DNA from: Rhodocyclales bacterium
GTDB lineage: Bacteria > Pseudomonadota > Gammaproteobacteria > Burkholderiales > Rhodocyclaceae
Direction: 5' to 3'
Length of the DNA: 64,000 bases
Assembly: GCA_016235745.1 (NCBI GenBank)
Contig: JACRJA010000009.1
Location: 1 to 64,000, forward strand
How positions within the stretch are numbered: position 1 is the stretch's first letter; every line of letters begins with the position of its first letter. This document shows positions 52,901 to 63,177 of the stretch, piece by piece. The position numbers and the translations under genes were made by a program. The notes under the pieces are model-generated. The model was not told where the DNA came from and did not search any database. It saw only the letters and a program-made list of their open reading frames with translations.

Positions 52901-52938
52901 GGTTTAAAATTGTCTTAATCCTAACATATTTTTAAACC
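52901..52938 (-). promoter_or_regulatory. promoter and inverted-repeat operator of the XRE-ImmA/PIN module
   Basis: GGTTTAAAA (52901-52909) and TTTTAAACC (52930-52938) are perfect inverted repeats. On the minus strand TTGTGC, 16 bases, then TAGGAT could be the -35 and -10, with the -10 lying between the two arms. This is the layout expected for autorepression by the HTH protein. The stretch is strikingly AT-rich. Confidence 0.65.
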
Positions 52939-52996
52939 TGCACAAGGCTCCAAACGTTTTATGACGGGTCCGCGCCGTAGATTGGTTCGCGGGCGT

Positions 52997-54763
52997 TCAG
53001 GCGGCATGCGGCGGCAGCGCCGCCTCGCCCAGTAGCCGCGCGGCGGCGAGCAGGTTCTCGGTGATGCGGCGCACGTAGGCCGTGTCGTTCATCATCGAGG
53101 TGGCCTCTTCCGGCGAGAGTTCGCCGTTTTTCAGCCATTCTTCCAGCAGGCCGTTGGCCAGCGGGTCGAGCTGCGCCAGGGCGGTGTGGGTGACCAGCGC
53201 GAGCTCGGCGGCGCTGCCGTCGCCGCCCGGCTCCCGCGGCAGATGGGCGATGGCGTAGAGCGTCTCGACGAGATGGCGGCGGTAGCGCAGGTACTGCCGT
53301 TGCACGATGGGGTTGGGGTGCTGCAGGCTGGGCACGAGGTTCTTCTGCAGATGCTTGGTATCCTTGACCGCTTCCTGGATGGCGGCGCTCGCCTGGAGGA
53401 TGTGCTGCAGTTTGGCCGCCAAGGGAGCGGGTGAGGCGATGCGCGCGGCGAAGTCGACGATGAGCCCGGACAGCGGCTTGATCCGCGCCCGGTACAGACC
53501 GTCGATGTCGATCGTATGGACCCGCGCGGGCGGGTGGTCGAGCTCGTGCGGATCTTCCCCGGCGCGCATGGCTTTGGGGTCGACCTGCATCGCCAGGCCG
53601 ATGAGGTCGATCGCCCGGTCGAACAGGCGCCAAGTTTCCTGGCGCAGCGATTCGAGCGCCACGTCGGGCGTCTTGAGCTGGGTCGGCGAGAGGTATTTTG
53701 GCGCGGCCAGGGTCTGGGCGGTGTCGGGCAAGAGGTTCTGGAGCAGCCGCAGGAGGCGTGAGAGGTTCGGCAGTATGAGGCCCACGCCCACGGCGTTGAA
53801 GAAGGTGTGGAAGAAGGCGAGCTGCAGCAGCGCATCGTCTTCCGGCAGGCCGAGCAGCCTGGCGCCGAGCTGCGTGCCGGCGCGAAAGAGGGGGAAGGCG
53901 GCCAGTGCCAGCGCAGCGGCAAAGAGGTTGAAGAAGAGGTGACCGAAGGCGAGCCGTTTGGCCGCGACGTCGGCGCCGATCGCGCCGAGCAGGGCCGTGG
54001 CGGTGCTACCGATGTTGGCGCCGATCGCGATGGCGAGCGCGTGGTCGAACCCGATCTGGCCGGAAGCGAGCGCCGCCACCGTGAGCAGCATGGTCGCGTG
54101 GCTCGACTGCATCACCGCCGTGGCGAGGGCGCCGGCCGCGGTGTAGGCCAGAAGCCCGGCGTAGCCTGGCGGGGCGTAGGCGCGCAGGTCGAACTGCTGC
54201 TGAAAGAGCTCGGAGCCGATCTTCAGGTAATGGATGCCGAAGAGGATCAGCCCCAGGCCGATGAGGATGTGGCCGGTGGCGGCGAAAGCGCGTTCACGCG
54301 AAAAGCGCAACACCATGCCGAGCGAGACGAAGGGCAGCGCGTAGCGTGCAAGATCGAGCGAGGCCCCCAGCGTGGCGAAGATCCACGTGCCCGTGGTGGT
54401 GCCGATGTTGGCGCCCAGGATGAGCGCCAGCCCGCTGTTCAAGGGCATCATCTTCGCCGAGACGAAGGACATCGTCAGGAGCGAGACGATGCCGCTGGAC
54501 TGGGTCGCGACGGTGGCCACGATGCCGAAGAGAAAGCCGCCGATCGTGCTGCGGGTGCTGGCGCGCACCAGCGTTTCGAGCGTACTGCCGGCCAGCGCCC
54601 GGACGCCGTCTTCGAGCGAGCGCATGCCCAGCAGGAAGAGGGCCAGGCCGGCGGCGATCTCGTTGGCGGTGGCGCTATTGACGATCCACCAGCCGATCAG
54701 ACCCAGGAGCAGCAGGCGCGGCAGGTTGCGCGCCCAGGCTGGCCACAGCGCGATCGGTTTCAT
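52997..54763 (-). CDS. Na/Pi cotransporter family protein
   Basis: A 588-residue membrane protein. The first 370 residues hold about nine helices with two inverted repeats marked by [14 protein letters not shown] and [15 protein letters not shown] (QSS motifs), and [14 protein letters not shown] and [14 protein letters not shown]. The last 200 residues form a cytoplasmic PhoU-like helical domain. Members carry phosphate with sodium or act in osmolyte control. The ATG at 54763 overlaps the ruvC stop (ATGA), so it ends a yebC-ruvC-transporter operon. Confidence 0.9.
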   Translation of the reverse strand: MKPIALWPAWARNLPRLLLLGLIGWWIVNSATANEIAAGLALFLLGMRSLEDGVRALAGSTLETLVRASTRSTIGGFLFGIVATVATQSSGIVSLLTMSFVSAKMMPLNSGLALILGANIGTTTGTWIFATLGASLDLARYALPFVSLGMVLRFSRERAFAATGHILIGLGLILFGIHYLKIGSELFQQQFDLRAYAPPGYAGLLAYTAAGALATAVMQSSHATMLLTVAALASGQIGFDHALAIAIGANIGSTATALLGAIGADVAAKRLAFGHLFFNLFAAALALAAFPLFRAGTQLGARLLGLPEDDALLQLAFFHTFFNAVGVGLILPNLSRLLRLLQNLLPDTAQTLAAPKYLSPTQLKTPDVALESLRQETWRLFDRAIDLIGLAMQVDPKAMRAGEDPHELDHPPARVHTIDIDGLYRARIKPLSGLIVDFAARIASPAPLAAKLQHILQASAAIQEAVKDTKHLQKNLVPSLQHPNPIVQRQYLRYRRHLVETLYAIAHLPREPGGDGSAAELALVTHTALAQLDPLANGLLEEWLKNGELSPEEATSMMNDTAYVRRITENLLAAARLLGEAALPPHAA

Positions 54764-55296
54764 CGGCGCGGGGGGACGAGCAGCCGCCCGCCGCGGCGGC
54801 GCACGGCCTGGGCAGCATAGGGGTGGGTGCTTTGATGGGCGTGGCAAATGGCGCAGGCGAGCGCATCGGCCGCATCCGGCCCGGGGGTGGCGCTGAGCGC
54901 GAGCAGGCGCGTCACCATTTCCTGCACTTGGACTTTGTCGGCCTTGCCGTAGCCGACCACGGCCTGTTTCACCTGCAGCGCCGTGTATTCATGCACGGCC
55001 GTGGCGCCGAGAAGCGCCGCGCAGAGCACGGCGCCGCGCGCCTGCCCCAGGAGCAGAGTCGATTGGGGGTTGAGGTTAACGAAGACTTTCTCGACGGCGG
55101 TCTCGGCCGGGCGGTAGGTGGCGATGAGCTCTTCCACTCCGCGAAAGAGCGTGGCGAGCCGCTCGGGCAGGGTGCCTTCGCCGCTGCGGATGCAGCCGCT
55201 CGCTACATAGGCGAGCCGGGCGCCCTGCCGTTCGATGACGCCGAACCCCGTGGTGCGCAGCCCCGGGTCGAGGCCGAGGATGCGCACCGCCGTCAT
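54760..55296 (-). CDS. ruvC: crossover junction endodeoxyribonuclease RuvC
   Basis: A 178-residue Holliday-junction resolvase. [17 protein letters not shown] gives the first catalytic Asp (residue 10). [23 protein letters not shown] gives the Glu and DNA-contacting loop, and [17 protein letters not shown] gives the last two Asp. It cuts four-way junctions with RuvAB, which are not in the window. The start overlaps the yebC stop by ATGA, the common yebC-ruvC order. Confidence 0.97.
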   Translation of the reverse strand: MTAVRILGLDPGLRTTGFGVIERQGARLAYVASGCIRSGEGTLPERLATLFRGVEELIATYRPAETAVEKVFVNLNPQSTLLLGQARGAVLCAALLGATAVHEYTALQVKQAVVGYGKADKVQVQEMVTRLLALSATPGPDAADALACAICHAHQSTHPYAAQAVRRRGGRLLVPPRR

Positions 55297-56027
55297 GGCT
55301 CCTCTTCGTCGAAGACCGCCGAGGTATAGACCGCCTGCACGTCGTCGAGCGATTCGAGCGCGTCGATGAGCTTGCGCATCTTGGCGGCGTCTTCGCCGCC
55401 GAGCTCGATCTCGTTGAGCGGCTTCCACACCGCTTCGGCCACTTCGGGGGTGAAGCCGGCCGCTTCCAGCGCGGCGCGGATGCGCTCGAGCTCGAAGGGC
55501 GGGGTGATGACCTCGATCGAACCGTCTTCGTTGGTGATCACGTCTTCGGCCCCGGCTTCCAGCGCCGCTTCGAGCAGCGCGTCTTCGTCCGTGCCGGGGG
55601 CGAAGATCATCTGGCCGCAGTGCTTGAACTGGAAGGCGACGCAGCCCTCGGTGCCGAGGTTGCCGCCGTGCTTGCTGAAGGCGTGGCGCACTTCGGCCAC
55701 GGTGCGGGTGCGGTTGTCGGTGATGCAGTCGACCAGCACTGCCGCGCCGCCCGGGCCGTAGCCTTCGTAGCGGATTTCTTCGTAGCTCACTCCCTCGAGC
55801 TCGCCGGTGCCGCGCTTGATGGCCCGCTCGATGTTCTCGGAGGGCATGTTGTGTTCTTTGGCCTTGTCGATGGCGGCGCGCAGACGGGGGTTGAAGTTGG
55901 GGTCGCCGCCGCCGTTGCGCGCGGCCACGGTGATCTCGCGGATGAGCCGGGTGAAGATCTTGCCGCGTTTGGCATCTTGCCGTTCTTTGCGGAAACGGAT
56001 GTTCGCCCATTTGGAATGGCCAGCCAT
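55293..56027 (-). CDS. yebC: YebC/PmpR-family transcriptional/translational regulator
   Basis: A 244-residue TACO1-family protein starting [18 protein letters not shown]. It continues with [43 protein letters not shown] and a C-terminal acidic part. Members help ribosomes through proline stretches and bind DNA. It heads the operon yebC-ruvC-Na/Pi transporter. The upstream gap holds a minus-strand TATAAT (complement of 56071-56076) overlapping the promoter of the divergent helicase. AGGAGAGG precedes the ATG. Confidence 0.96.
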   Translation of the reverse strand: MAGHSKWANIRFRKERQDAKRGKIFTRLIREITVAARNGGGDPNFNPRLRAAIDKAKEHNMPSENIERAIKRGTGELEGVSYEEIRYEGYGPGGAAVLVDCITDNRTRTVAEVRHAFSKHGGNLGTEGCVAFQFKHCGQMIFAPGTDEDALLEAALEAGAEDVITNEDGSIEVITPPFELERIRAALEAAGFTPEVAEAVWKPLNEIELGGEDAAKMRKLIDALESLDDVQAVYTSAVFDEEEP

Positions 56028-56049
56028 TGCCTCTCCTGCCGCGTTGCGA

Positions 56050-56078
56050 TTGAGTTTGCCTTGTGAGCCAATTATACT
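56050..56078 (+). promoter_or_regulatory. sigma-70 promoter for the SNF2 gene, overlapping a minus-strand -10
   Basis: TTGAGT (56050-56055), 17 bases, TATACT (56073-56078). On the opposite strand TATAAT spans 56071-56076, so the two divergent -10 boxes overlap by four bases and polymerase can bind only one way at a time. Confidence 0.7.
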
Positions 56079-56111
56079 GTGAGATTCTTCCCCTGCCGGG
56101 GACCGGTTGCG

Positions 56112-59100
56112 ATGGTTTCTGCCGAACGTATCCGTCGCCGCCTCGAAGGGCTGAGGCGGCGTGTCTTCGATCCAGCGTCCTGGGCGCGGGGCGAGGATCT
56201 CTTCGCCAAAGGCAGAGTGCGCCGCATCGACGAAAGGAGCGCCGACGCGCGTCATTGGCGCTTCGAGAGCCAGGTGCAGGGCACGGCCCGCTCGCCCTAC
56301 CAGCAGAGCGTCGACATCGCTTGGCAAGAAAACGACGAGCCGGAGTACGTCGAGTGCCACTGCACCTGTCCGGTCGGCGAGCAGTGCAAGCACTGCGTGG
56401 CGGCGCTGCTCGCCTTCGCCGAGGCGCACGCTTCGTCGGAAGCGGAGGTGCCGGCCGATGATTTGCTGTACCCGTTGCCAGAGCATGAGGTGAAGAATGC
56501 CGATGGGGTTCCCTTGGGGGAACTCGTCGAGATGGTGCTCGGCAGACGGCCCTTGCCCTCGGCGGCGGGCGCGATGGCGTCTGCCGCGCGCAGCGGCGAG
56601 GCCGGAGTCCTTGCTCGCGCGCCTGACCTGGCCGAGGCGGCCAAGCGCTCGCCGGCGATGCGCTGGATCGAGGGGTTCCGGCGTGCGCGCGACTGGCACC
56701 GACTTCATGCCTCGGGAGCCCTTCCCGACACGGGGCCGCCGCGCGAGCGCATCATTTATGCCGTCAACCTCGACGAGCGCCGCGGCATGCTGGGGTGGAA
56801 CGCCTTTCTTACCCGTCCGTACAAGCGCGATCCGCGCCGCTTCGTGGCCGGCAAGCCGATCGATCTCTATACCCTTTATGCCTATCCGGAGGTGTACGAC
56901 GACCTCACGGCGGCCGATCTGCTGGGCCTGGCGGTGGCAAGCCTGCATCATGCGCCCAAGGTCTGGGTGGGCGAGGCTTTTGCCGCCATCGTGCAAAGCG
57001 GCCGCGCCTGCCTCGGCGCTCACTCCGATGGCTTGTTCTTGCACTGGGGCGAGCCGCGGCGGCTGCGGTGGCTGTGGCGCGAGACCACGCGCGGGGCCTT
57101 CCAGGGCGTATGGCACGTCGAGGGCGATGGCGATGCGGGGGTGATTCCCCTGAAATTCACGCGGCCGTGGTACTACTTCGAGCGCCGGACCCGTACGGTG
57201 GGGCCGCTCATCCTGCCCGAGGGGCTCGATTGGCCCGAGATCGAGCGACTCGACGCCCTGCCGGCGGTGCCGCAAGCCGATGCGGCGGCGTTTTCGCGGT
57301 GCTGGAGCGAGCTTTTCGGCGAAGCATTGCCGGCTCCGGCCCCCGTGGCGACGGTGAGGGCCGAGGAGCCAGCGCGCTTTCGCCTCATCCTGTGGCGCGA
57401 CGAGACCGGGACGCGGCGCGTGCGTCCGGAAGTGCGCTATGGCGAGGTCGTGGTCGACGCCCAGGGGCGGGTACATCATCCCTTCGGGGACGAGGTACGC
57501 CTCGAGCTGCCGCATCGCTCGCCCGCGCGGGAGAAACACTGGTTCGGCACGGTGCGCGTGCTGCTCGAGCCGTTGCGGATGGCGCTCGCCTGGCCGGATT
57601 TCGCTGAATACGAGGCCCAGGCCGAATCGCCCTTGCTGTGGCACGAACTGCGCGAGCGGTTCGAAGCGGGGGTGCTGGGCGAGTTCTCGCCCGAGATCGA
57701 GGAGGGGGACGACTTCTGGCCGCAAGAGTGGGAGGCGAGCACGGCGGAAGTAGAGCTCGCCCAGGCCGACGAAGGCGGCGACTGGTTCGCGTTCGATGCC
57801 AGGGTAAAGGCGGGCGAGCGCGAGATCGACCTCACGGAACTGGCCGCCGAAGTCTTCGAGCGCTATGGCGAGGACGACTGGCCGGAGCGAATCGTCTATC
57901 CTTTCCCCGAAGAAGACGCCTGCGCCGTGGTGCCGCTCGAGCCGATCGCACCCATCCTGAAACTGACGCTCGAATTGCTGCGGCGCGAACCGCGGCGCGA
58001 GGGGCCGGTGAGGCTGTCGCGCTACGATTTTTCCCTGCTGCGCGAGCTGCCGCCCGGAACCTTGGCGCAACTGCAGGCGCCGACGCTTTCGGCCATGCTC
58101 GAAGAGCTGGAGCGCTACGGCGGACCCATGCCGGTGGACGAGCCGCCCGGGTTGCGGGCGCAGATGCGTCCCTACCAGCGCACGGGCCTGGCCTGGCTGC
58201 AGTTCTGGCGCCGGCATCGCCTGCACGGGATCCTGGCCGACGACATGGGCCTGGGCAAGACGCTGCAGGCGCTCGCGCATCTCTTGGCGGAGAAGCTCGC
58301 CGGCCGGCTCACGCAACCGGCGCTGGTGGTGGCGCCCACCAGCCTCGTGGGCAACTGGGCGCGCGAGGCGGCGCGCTTCACCCCCGACCTGCGCGTGCTC
58401 GTCTGGCACGGGGCGCAGCGCCGTGAACGGTTCGAGGCGATCTCCGGCAACGATCTCGTCATCACCACCTATCCCCTCGTGTGGCGCGACGTAGAGCTCT
58501 TGCGCCCGCAGGCGTGGTCGGTGATGATCCTCGACGAAGCGCAGATGATCAAGAATCCGCGCGCCCAGATCTCGCAGCACGTGCGCAAGTTCCGCGCCGA
58601 GCAGCGCCTGTGTCTGACCGGCACGCCGATGGAAAATCATCTCGGCGAGCTGTGGGCCATTTTCGATTTCCTCATGCCGGGCTTTCTCGGCGCGCTCGAG
58701 ACCTTCAACCGCTGGTACCGCCACCCGATCGAGCAGGAGGGCGACGCGGCGCGTCTCGAACACCTGCGCCGGCGCATCCGTCCTTTCCTGCTGCGGCGCA
58801 CGAAGGCAGAGGTGGTGGCCGAGCTGCCGCCCAAGACCGAGATCGTGCAGACCGTGACCCTGGGCGAGAAGCAGGCCAAGGTCTACGAGGCGATCCGGTT
58901 GACCATGCAAGAGCGCGTGCGCCGGGCCCTGGTGGAGAAGGGGCTTGCCCGCAGCCAGATCACGGTGCTCGACGCGCTTCTCAAACTACGGCAGGTGTGC
59001 TGCGACCCCACGCTGGTCGACCTGCCGCAGGCGCGCCAGGTGAAGGAATCGGCCAAGCTCGACTGGCTGCGCGAGACTCTGCCCGAACTCGTCGAGGAGG

Positions 59101-59570
59101 GGCGGCGCATCCTTGTCTTCTCCCAGTTCGTGCAGATGCTCGAGCGCATCGAACCGGTGCTCGCCGAGCTGCAGATCCCTTACGTGAAGCTTACCGGCAG
59201 CACGCGCCGGCGCGACGAGGTGATCGATCGCTTCCGCCAAGGCGAGGCGCTGGTCTTCCTCATCAGCCTCAAGGCGGGCGGCGTGGGCCTGAACCTCACC
59301 GAGGCCGATACGGTGATTCTCTTCGACCCTTGGTGGAACCCGGCGGTGGAAGAACAGGCAGTGGACCGTACGCACCGCATCGGTCAGGACAAGCCGGTCT
59401 TCGTCTATAAACTGATTGCGGCCAATACGGTCGAAGAAAAGATGCTGGAGATGCAGGCGCGCAAACGCGCGCTTGCCGAAGGCACGCTGGAGACGGGCGA
59501 AGCCGGCGGGTTCGTTCTCACCGAAGAGGACGTGGCGGCGCTGCTGTCTTCTTCGCCCATGGAGGCTTGA
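56112..59570 (+). CDS. SWIM zinc-finger SNF2-family DNA helicase
   Basis: A 1152-residue helicase-like ATPase. Near the N-terminus a SWIM finger is visible ([14 protein letters not shown]: Cys84, Cys86, Cys92, His94). A long middle part of mixed sheets follows, then the SNF2 core: [16 protein letters not shown] (Walker A, about residue 712), [19 protein letters not shown] (DEAQ box, about 806), [14 protein letters not shown], and the C-terminal lobe with [20 protein letters not shown] and [12 protein letters not shown]. Such proteins move along DNA to displace proteins, as RapA does for RNA polymerase; targets here are unknown. The ATG at 56112 is favoured over upstream in-frame codons that would overlap the promoter. 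Confidence 0.93.
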   Translation: MVSAERIRRRLEGLRRRVFDPASWARGEDLFAKGRVRRIDERSADARHWRFESQVQGTARSPYQQSVDIAWQENDEPEYVECHCTCPVGEQCKHCVAALLAFAEAHASSEAEVPADDLLYPLPEHEVKNADGVPLGELVEMVLGRRPLPSAAGAMASAARSGEAGVLARAPDLAEAAKRSPAMRWIEGFRRARDWHRLHASGALPDTGPPRERIIYAVNLDERRGMLGWNAFLTRPYKRDPRRFVAGKPIDLYTLYAYPEVYDDLTAADLLGLAVASLHHAPKVWVGEAFAAIVQSGRACLGAHSDGLFLHWGEPRRLRWLWRETTRGAFQGVWHVEGDGDAGVIPLKFTRPWYYFERRTRTVGPLILPEGLDWPEIERLDALPAVPQADAAAFSRCWSELFGEALPAPAPVATVRAEEPARFRLILWRDETGTRRVRPEVRYGEVVVDAQGRVHHPFGDEVRLELPHRSPAREKHWFGTVRVLLEPLRMALAWPDFAEYEAQAESPLLWHELRERFEAGVLGEFSPEIEEGDDFWPQEWEASTAEVELAQADEGGDWFAFDARVKAGEREIDLTELAAEVFERYGEDDWPERIVYPFPEEDACAVVPLEPIAPILKLTLELLRREPRREGPVRLSRYDFSLLRELPPGTLAQLQAPTLSAMLEELERYGGPMPVDEPPGLRAQMRPYQRTGLAWLQFWRRHRLHGILADDMGLGKTLQALAHLLAEKLAGRLTQPALVVAPTSLVGNWAREAARFTPDLRVLVWHGAQRRERFEAISGNDLVITTYPLVWRDVELLRPQAWSVMILDEAQMIKNPRAQISQHVRKFRAEQRLCLTGTPMENHLGELWAIFDFLMPGFLGALETFNRWYRHPIEQEGDAARLEHLRRRIRPFLLRRTKAEVVAELPPKTEIVQTVTLGEKQAKVYEAIRLTMQERVRRALVEKGLARSQITVLDALLKLRQVCCDPTLVDLPQARQVKESAKLDWLRETLPELVEEGRRILVFSQFVQMLERIEPVLAELQIPYVKLTGSTRRRDEVIDRFRQGEALVFLISLKAGGVGLNLTEADTVILFDPWWNPAVEEQAVDRTHRIGQDKPVFVYKLIAANTVEEKMLEMQARKRALAEGTLETGEAGGFVLTEEDVAALLSSSPMEA

Positions 59571-59585
59571 TCGCAAGGAGCAAGG

Positions 59586-59792
59586 ATGATGCAACAACGC
59601 TATGAAGTGAAAGGGATGAGCTGCACGCACTGTGAGAAGGCCGTGGCCGAGGCGCTGAAGCAAGTGCCGGGCGTGGCGCGCGTCGTCTCGGTGAGCCGCG
59701 AGCGCGAGGAGGTGGTGATCGAAGGCGATCCGAGCCCGCAGGCGGTGATCGAGGCGATCCTCGAAGAGGGTTATGACGCAAGACTCGCCTGA
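59586..59792 (+). CDS. copZ: copper chaperone CopZ (HMA domain)
   Basis: A 68-residue heavy-metal-associated domain with the copper-binding GMSCTHC loop (Cys13, Cys16), followed by [17 protein letters not shown]. It hands Cu(I) to the P-type ATPase encoded next, whose start lies 20 bases inside this gene. AAGGAGCAAGG precedes the ATG. No CueR-type regulator is adjacent. Confidence 0.93.
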   Translation: MMQQRYEVKGMSCTHCEKAVAEALKQVPGVARVVSVSREREEVVIEGDPSPQAVIEAILEEGYDARLA

Positions 59793-62037
59793 TCCCGCAG
59801 TGACGGGCGAGGCCGAGCTCGAACTGGGCATCCGCGGCATGACCTGCGCCGCCTGCGTGCGGCGCATCGAGCGGGGTCTGCTGCGGCTGCCGGGCGTGCG
59901 TCAGGCGAGCGTCAATCTGGCGCTCGAGCGCGCCACGGTGCGCTACGACCCGGGTCGCGTCGACGAGGCCGCCATCCGGCGCACCATCCGCGAACTCGGC
60001 TACGAGCCGCTAGCGCGGGCGGCGCAGTCGCCCTCTGGCGAGGAAGACGAGGCCGCGCGCGCGGCCCGGCGCCGCGTGCTCTGGGCCGTAGGGCTCGCGC
60101 TGCCTCTGGTGCTGCTCGCCATGGGGCCGATGCTGCCGGGCGGGGATGAGCTCTTTGCCCGCCTTGCGCCAGCCTGGGTGTGGCCGGCGCTGCAGGCAGC
60201 GCTCTCTTCGCTCATCGTCTTTGCCTGCGGTGCGCCGCTGCTGCGCGCCGGCTGGTCGGAACTGCGGCACGGCGCCCCGGCGATGAACGCCCTCGTCCTG
60301 CTCGGCGCCGGGGCCGCCTGGGGCTATTCGCTGCTCGCCTGGCTCGCGCCGGGGATCTTTCCGCCGGGCAGCGCGCATCTGTATTTCGAATCGGCTGGGG
60401 TCATCGTCGCCTTGATCCTGCTCGGACGCATGCTGGAAGCGCGCGCCCGCGGCCGGGCGTCCCGCGCCATCTCGCGCCTGCTGCGGCTGCAGCCGCGCAC
60501 GGCGCGCGTGCTGCGCGACGACGGCTCGGTGTGGGAATTGCCCGTCGAAGAACTACGCCCCGGCGACCGGGTGCAGGTTCGCCCAGGCGAGCGCCTCGCC
60601 GCCGACGGCATCGTGCGCGAGGGGGCAGGCTGGGTCGACGAGTCCATGCTCACTGGCGAGCCGCTGCCGGTGGAAAAACGCCCGGGCGATCGGGTGGTCG
60701 GCGGCAGCGTGCTCACCTCCGGCGGTTTTGCCATGGAGGTGACCGAAGTCGGCCGCGAGACGCTGCTCGCGCGCATCATCGCGCTGGTCGAACGGGCCCA
60801 AGCCGAGAAGCCGCCCATCCAGGCCTTCGCCGACCGCGTGGCCGGCGTTTTCGTGCCGCTGGTGCTCGCCGTGGCTGCGCTCACGTTTGCCCTCTGGTTG
60901 GCCTTCGGACCCGAGCCGCGGCTCTCCTACGCGTTTGTCACCGCGGTGAGCGTGCTCCTCATCGCTTGCCCTTGCGCCATGGGGCTCGCCACGCCCGTCG
61001 CCCTCATGGTCGCCACGGGGCGGGGGGCGGAATGCGGCATCCTCGTGCGCCGCGGCGCGGCCCTGGAGCGACTCGCCGCGATTGAAACCGTCGTCTTCGA
61101 CAAGACCGGCACGCTCACCGCCGGGCAGCCGGCGCTGGTGCAAGCATGCTGGAATGCGCCGGACGAGGGGCAGCAGTGGCTGCTGCGCGTCGCCGCCCTG
61201 GAGAAAGCGAGCGAGCATCCCATTGCCGGCGCCCTGCTCGCTGCTGTGGGCGAAGTGCCGTTGCCGCCTGCCGAAAAGGTCGAACCGGTGCCGGGCGGCG
61301 GCATCCGCGGCTGCGTCGAGGGGCGCAGGCTCGCGGTGGGTTCGCGGCGCTTCCTGGAGACGGAGGCGGGGGCGCGGGCACCGGATGCGACCCTGGAGGC
61401 TTGGGCCGAGGCGCAGGCCAGCGAAGGCAGAACGCTCGTGTGGGTGGCGGCCGATGGCGTTCCCGTGGGGGTGCTGGCTTTTGCCGACCCGCTCAAGCCC
61501 ACGAGCGCGGCGGCGGTGGCTGAATTGCATGCGCTCGGCCTGAACGTGGCGCTGCTTTCCGGCGATTTGCGCCGCAGCGTCGAGGCGGTGGCCCGGGCGC
61601 TCGCCATCGACGAAGTGCGCGCCGAAGTGCGCCCGGAGGAAAAGGCCGAAGCGCTGCGCCAGTGGCAAGCGCAGGGACGGCGACTCGCCTTCGTGGGCGA
61701 TGGCATCAACGATGCGCCGGCGCTCGCCCAGGCCGACGTGGGCATCGCCATGGGCACCGGCACCGACGTGGCCATCGAGACCGGGGACGTGGTGCTCATG
61801 CGCGGCGACCCGGCCGCCGTGCCTCGGGCGGTGCGCCTTGCGCGCGCCACGCGCCGCACCATCGCCTGGAATTTCGTTTGGGCCTACGGCTACAACGTGG
61901 TGCTCATTCCGCTCGCGGCCGGCCTCTTCTACCCCTGGACTGGCTGGCTGCTCGACCCCATGCTCGCCGCCGCGGCCATGAGTCTCTCCAGCCTCTTCGT
62001 GGTGACGCACTCGCTGCGCCTGCGCCGGGCGATATGA
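59773..62037 (+). CDS. copA: copper-exporting P-type ATPase
   Basis: A 754-residue P1B-type ATPase. One HMA domain (GMTCAAC, Cys25 and Cys28), eight membrane helices, actuator TGEPLPVEK, the ion-site CPC (399-401), phosphorylation Asp443 in [20 protein letters not shown] (nucleotide domain His-Pro) and [10 protein letters not shown]. It exports Cu(I) from cytoplasm to periplasm. The gene overlaps copZ by 20 bases and the next gene by ATGA. A partial repeat element begins 2 bases after its stop. Confidence 0.96.
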   Translation: MTQDSPDPAVTGEAELELGIRGMTCAACVRRIERGLLRLPGVRQASVNLALERATVRYDPGRVDEAAIRRTIRELGYEPLARAAQSPSGEEDEAARAARRRVLWAVGLALPLVLLAMGPMLPGGDELFARLAPAWVWPALQAALSSLIVFACGAPLLRAGWSELRHGAPAMNALVLLGAGAAWGYSLLAWLAPGIFPPGSAHLYFESAGVIVALILLGRMLEARARGRASRAISRLLRLQPRTARVLRDDGSVWELPVEELRPGDRVQVRPGERLAADGIVREGAGWVDESMLTGEPLPVEKRPGDRVVGGSVLTSGGFAMEVTEVGRETLLARIIALVERAQAEKPPIQAFADRVAGVFVPLVLAVAALTFALWLAFGPEPRLSYAFVTAVSVLLIACPCAMGLATPVALMVATGRGAECGILVRRGAALERLAAIETVVFDKTGTLTAGQPALVQACWNAPDEGQQWLLRVAALEKASEHPIAGALLAAVGEVPLPPAEKVEPVPGGGIRGCVEGRRLAVGSRRFLETEAGARAPDATLEAWAEAQASEGRTLVWVAADGVPVGVLAFADPLKPTSAAAVAELHALGLNVALLSGDLRRSVEAVARALAIDEVRAEVRPEEKAEALRQWQAQGRRLAFVGDGINDAPALAQADVGIAMGTGTDVAIETGDVVLMRGDPAAVPRAVRLARATRRTIAWNFVWAYGYNVVLIPLAAGLFYPWTGWLLDPMLAAAAMSLSSLFVVTHSLRLRRAI

Positions 62038-63167
62038 CCGGGCACCGCGAACGATCTGCTGCGCGCTGCCCGGACGGTGGCGATCTGATCCTCTTCGGGG
62101 CCTTCGATCGGCACAACTATGGCGACCTGCTGCTCGCCCGGCTTGCCGCCGAGGGCGCCGGTGGGCGCAGCGTGCACTTCGCCGGTCTGCGCGCCTGGGA
62201 TGCGCGGGCCGTGGCCGGATTCGCGGTGCGCCCCCTGCCCGAAGTGCTCGCGGACCTGACGCCTGGCGGCTACGACCTGCGGCACGTCGGCGGCGAGATC
62301 CTCGATTGTGACGCCTGGAGCGCAGCGGTGATGCTGCTCGACGAAGAACATGCCACGCGGCTGATCGCCCGCTTCGATGCCGACCTCTGCGCCCGTCGCC
62401 GCGAGGCGGCGCGCCGCCTCGGTACGCACCGGCCGCTCCCCTACGTGCTGCGCCGGCGCGACGTGCCCGGGGTGCGCCGCCTCGAGTTCGCCCCTTGCGG
62501 CGGCACGGGGCTCGATACCCTGCCGCGCAGCGTGCAGCGCGCCGCGCTCGCGGCACTTGCCGAGGCGGATGAGGCGAGCGTGCGCGATGCCCGCACCCGG
62601 GCCTTCTTCGCCGAGAGGGGGCTTGCTCTGCCGCTCGCGCCGGACCCCGCCGAGGAGCTGGCCGCCTCGCACCTGGCAGCGGCGCTCGAGGCACACGCCG
62701 CCGACTGGCGCGCGCGGCTCGGGGCCTATCGCCTGGTGCAGTTCGCTGCCGAGTGCGCCACCGACCCGTGGCTCGCCTCGCTCGCCGCCTGGCTGGAAGC
62801 GCGCCGCGAAGCAGGCGAGCGCTTGGCCCTCGTGCGTGCCGGTGGCGCGCCGTGGCACGACACGCTGGAAGCGCTCGGACGCCTTTCCCGCTTCCTCTCG
62901 CCGTCGAGCCGGGCGGTGCTGTGCCTGATCGACGAGCTCCAGCTCGAGGCGATCGGCGGGCTCGCTGCCGCAGCGGTGGAAGTCTGCGCTACCAGTCTGC
63001 ATCTGTTGCTCACCGCCCGCGCTTTCGCCGTGCCGGCCGTGGCGCTGGAGCGGGAGCCGCACGCTGCGCGCAAATTGCGCGCCTATTTCGGCACCTGGCA
63101 CCCGGAGCAAACCGTCTGGGCGCCGGGTTTCGCCTGCCGTCCCGTGGGACGGTTTTCCGTGGAGTGA
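62034..63167 (+). CDS. polysaccharide pyruvyl transferase-like protein
   Basis: A 377-residue protein. [20 protein letters not shown] near residue 18 and [16 protein letters not shown] near 80 fit the polysaccharide pyruvyl transferase / CsaB family (N-x-GD and GG-x-x motifs). [19 protein letters not shown] fits its C-terminal half. Members add ketal pyruvate to surface sugars. The first 10-15 codons are read from a copy of the repeat end also found after galE, so the N-terminus may be recruited from that element; translation could also begin later. ATGA overlap with copA. Family assignment is moderate. Confidence 0.6.
   Translation: MTGHRERSAARCPDGGDLILFGAFDRHNYGDLLLARLAAEGAGGRSVHFAGLRAWDARAVAGFAVRPLPEVLADLTPGGYDLRHVGGEILDCDAWSAAVMLLDEEHATRLIARFDADLCARRREAARRLGTHRPLPYVLRRRDVPGVRRLEFAPCGGTGLDTLPRSVQRAALAALAEADEASVRDARTRAFFAERGLALPLAPDPAEELAASHLAAALEAHAADWRARLGAYRLVQFAAECATDPWLASLAAWLEARREAGERLALVRAGGAPWHDTLEALGRLSRFLSPSSRAVLCLIDELQLEAIGGLAAAAVEVCATSLHLLLTARAFAVPAVALEREPHAARKLRAYFGTWHPEQTVWAPGFACRPVGRFSVE
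62040..62065. repeat. partial copy of the galE-side repeat element
   Basis: GGGCACCGCGAAC at 62040-62052 and the following CTGCTGCGCG match the left end of the 143-bp element at 32762 over 26 bases with three transitions. It begins 2 bases after the copA stop codon, as the full copy begins at the galE stop. The opposite end is not seen, so this is a fragment. Confidence 0.6.
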
Positions 63168-63177
63168 CAGAGAGGCG

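Noticed and set aside
55293-58910. Reading yebC as a 1205-residue protein extended far upstream on the minus strand
   Set aside because: The upstream part is antisense to the SNF2 helicase; the true start MAGHSKW at 56027 matches the family N-terminus and has a ribosome site.
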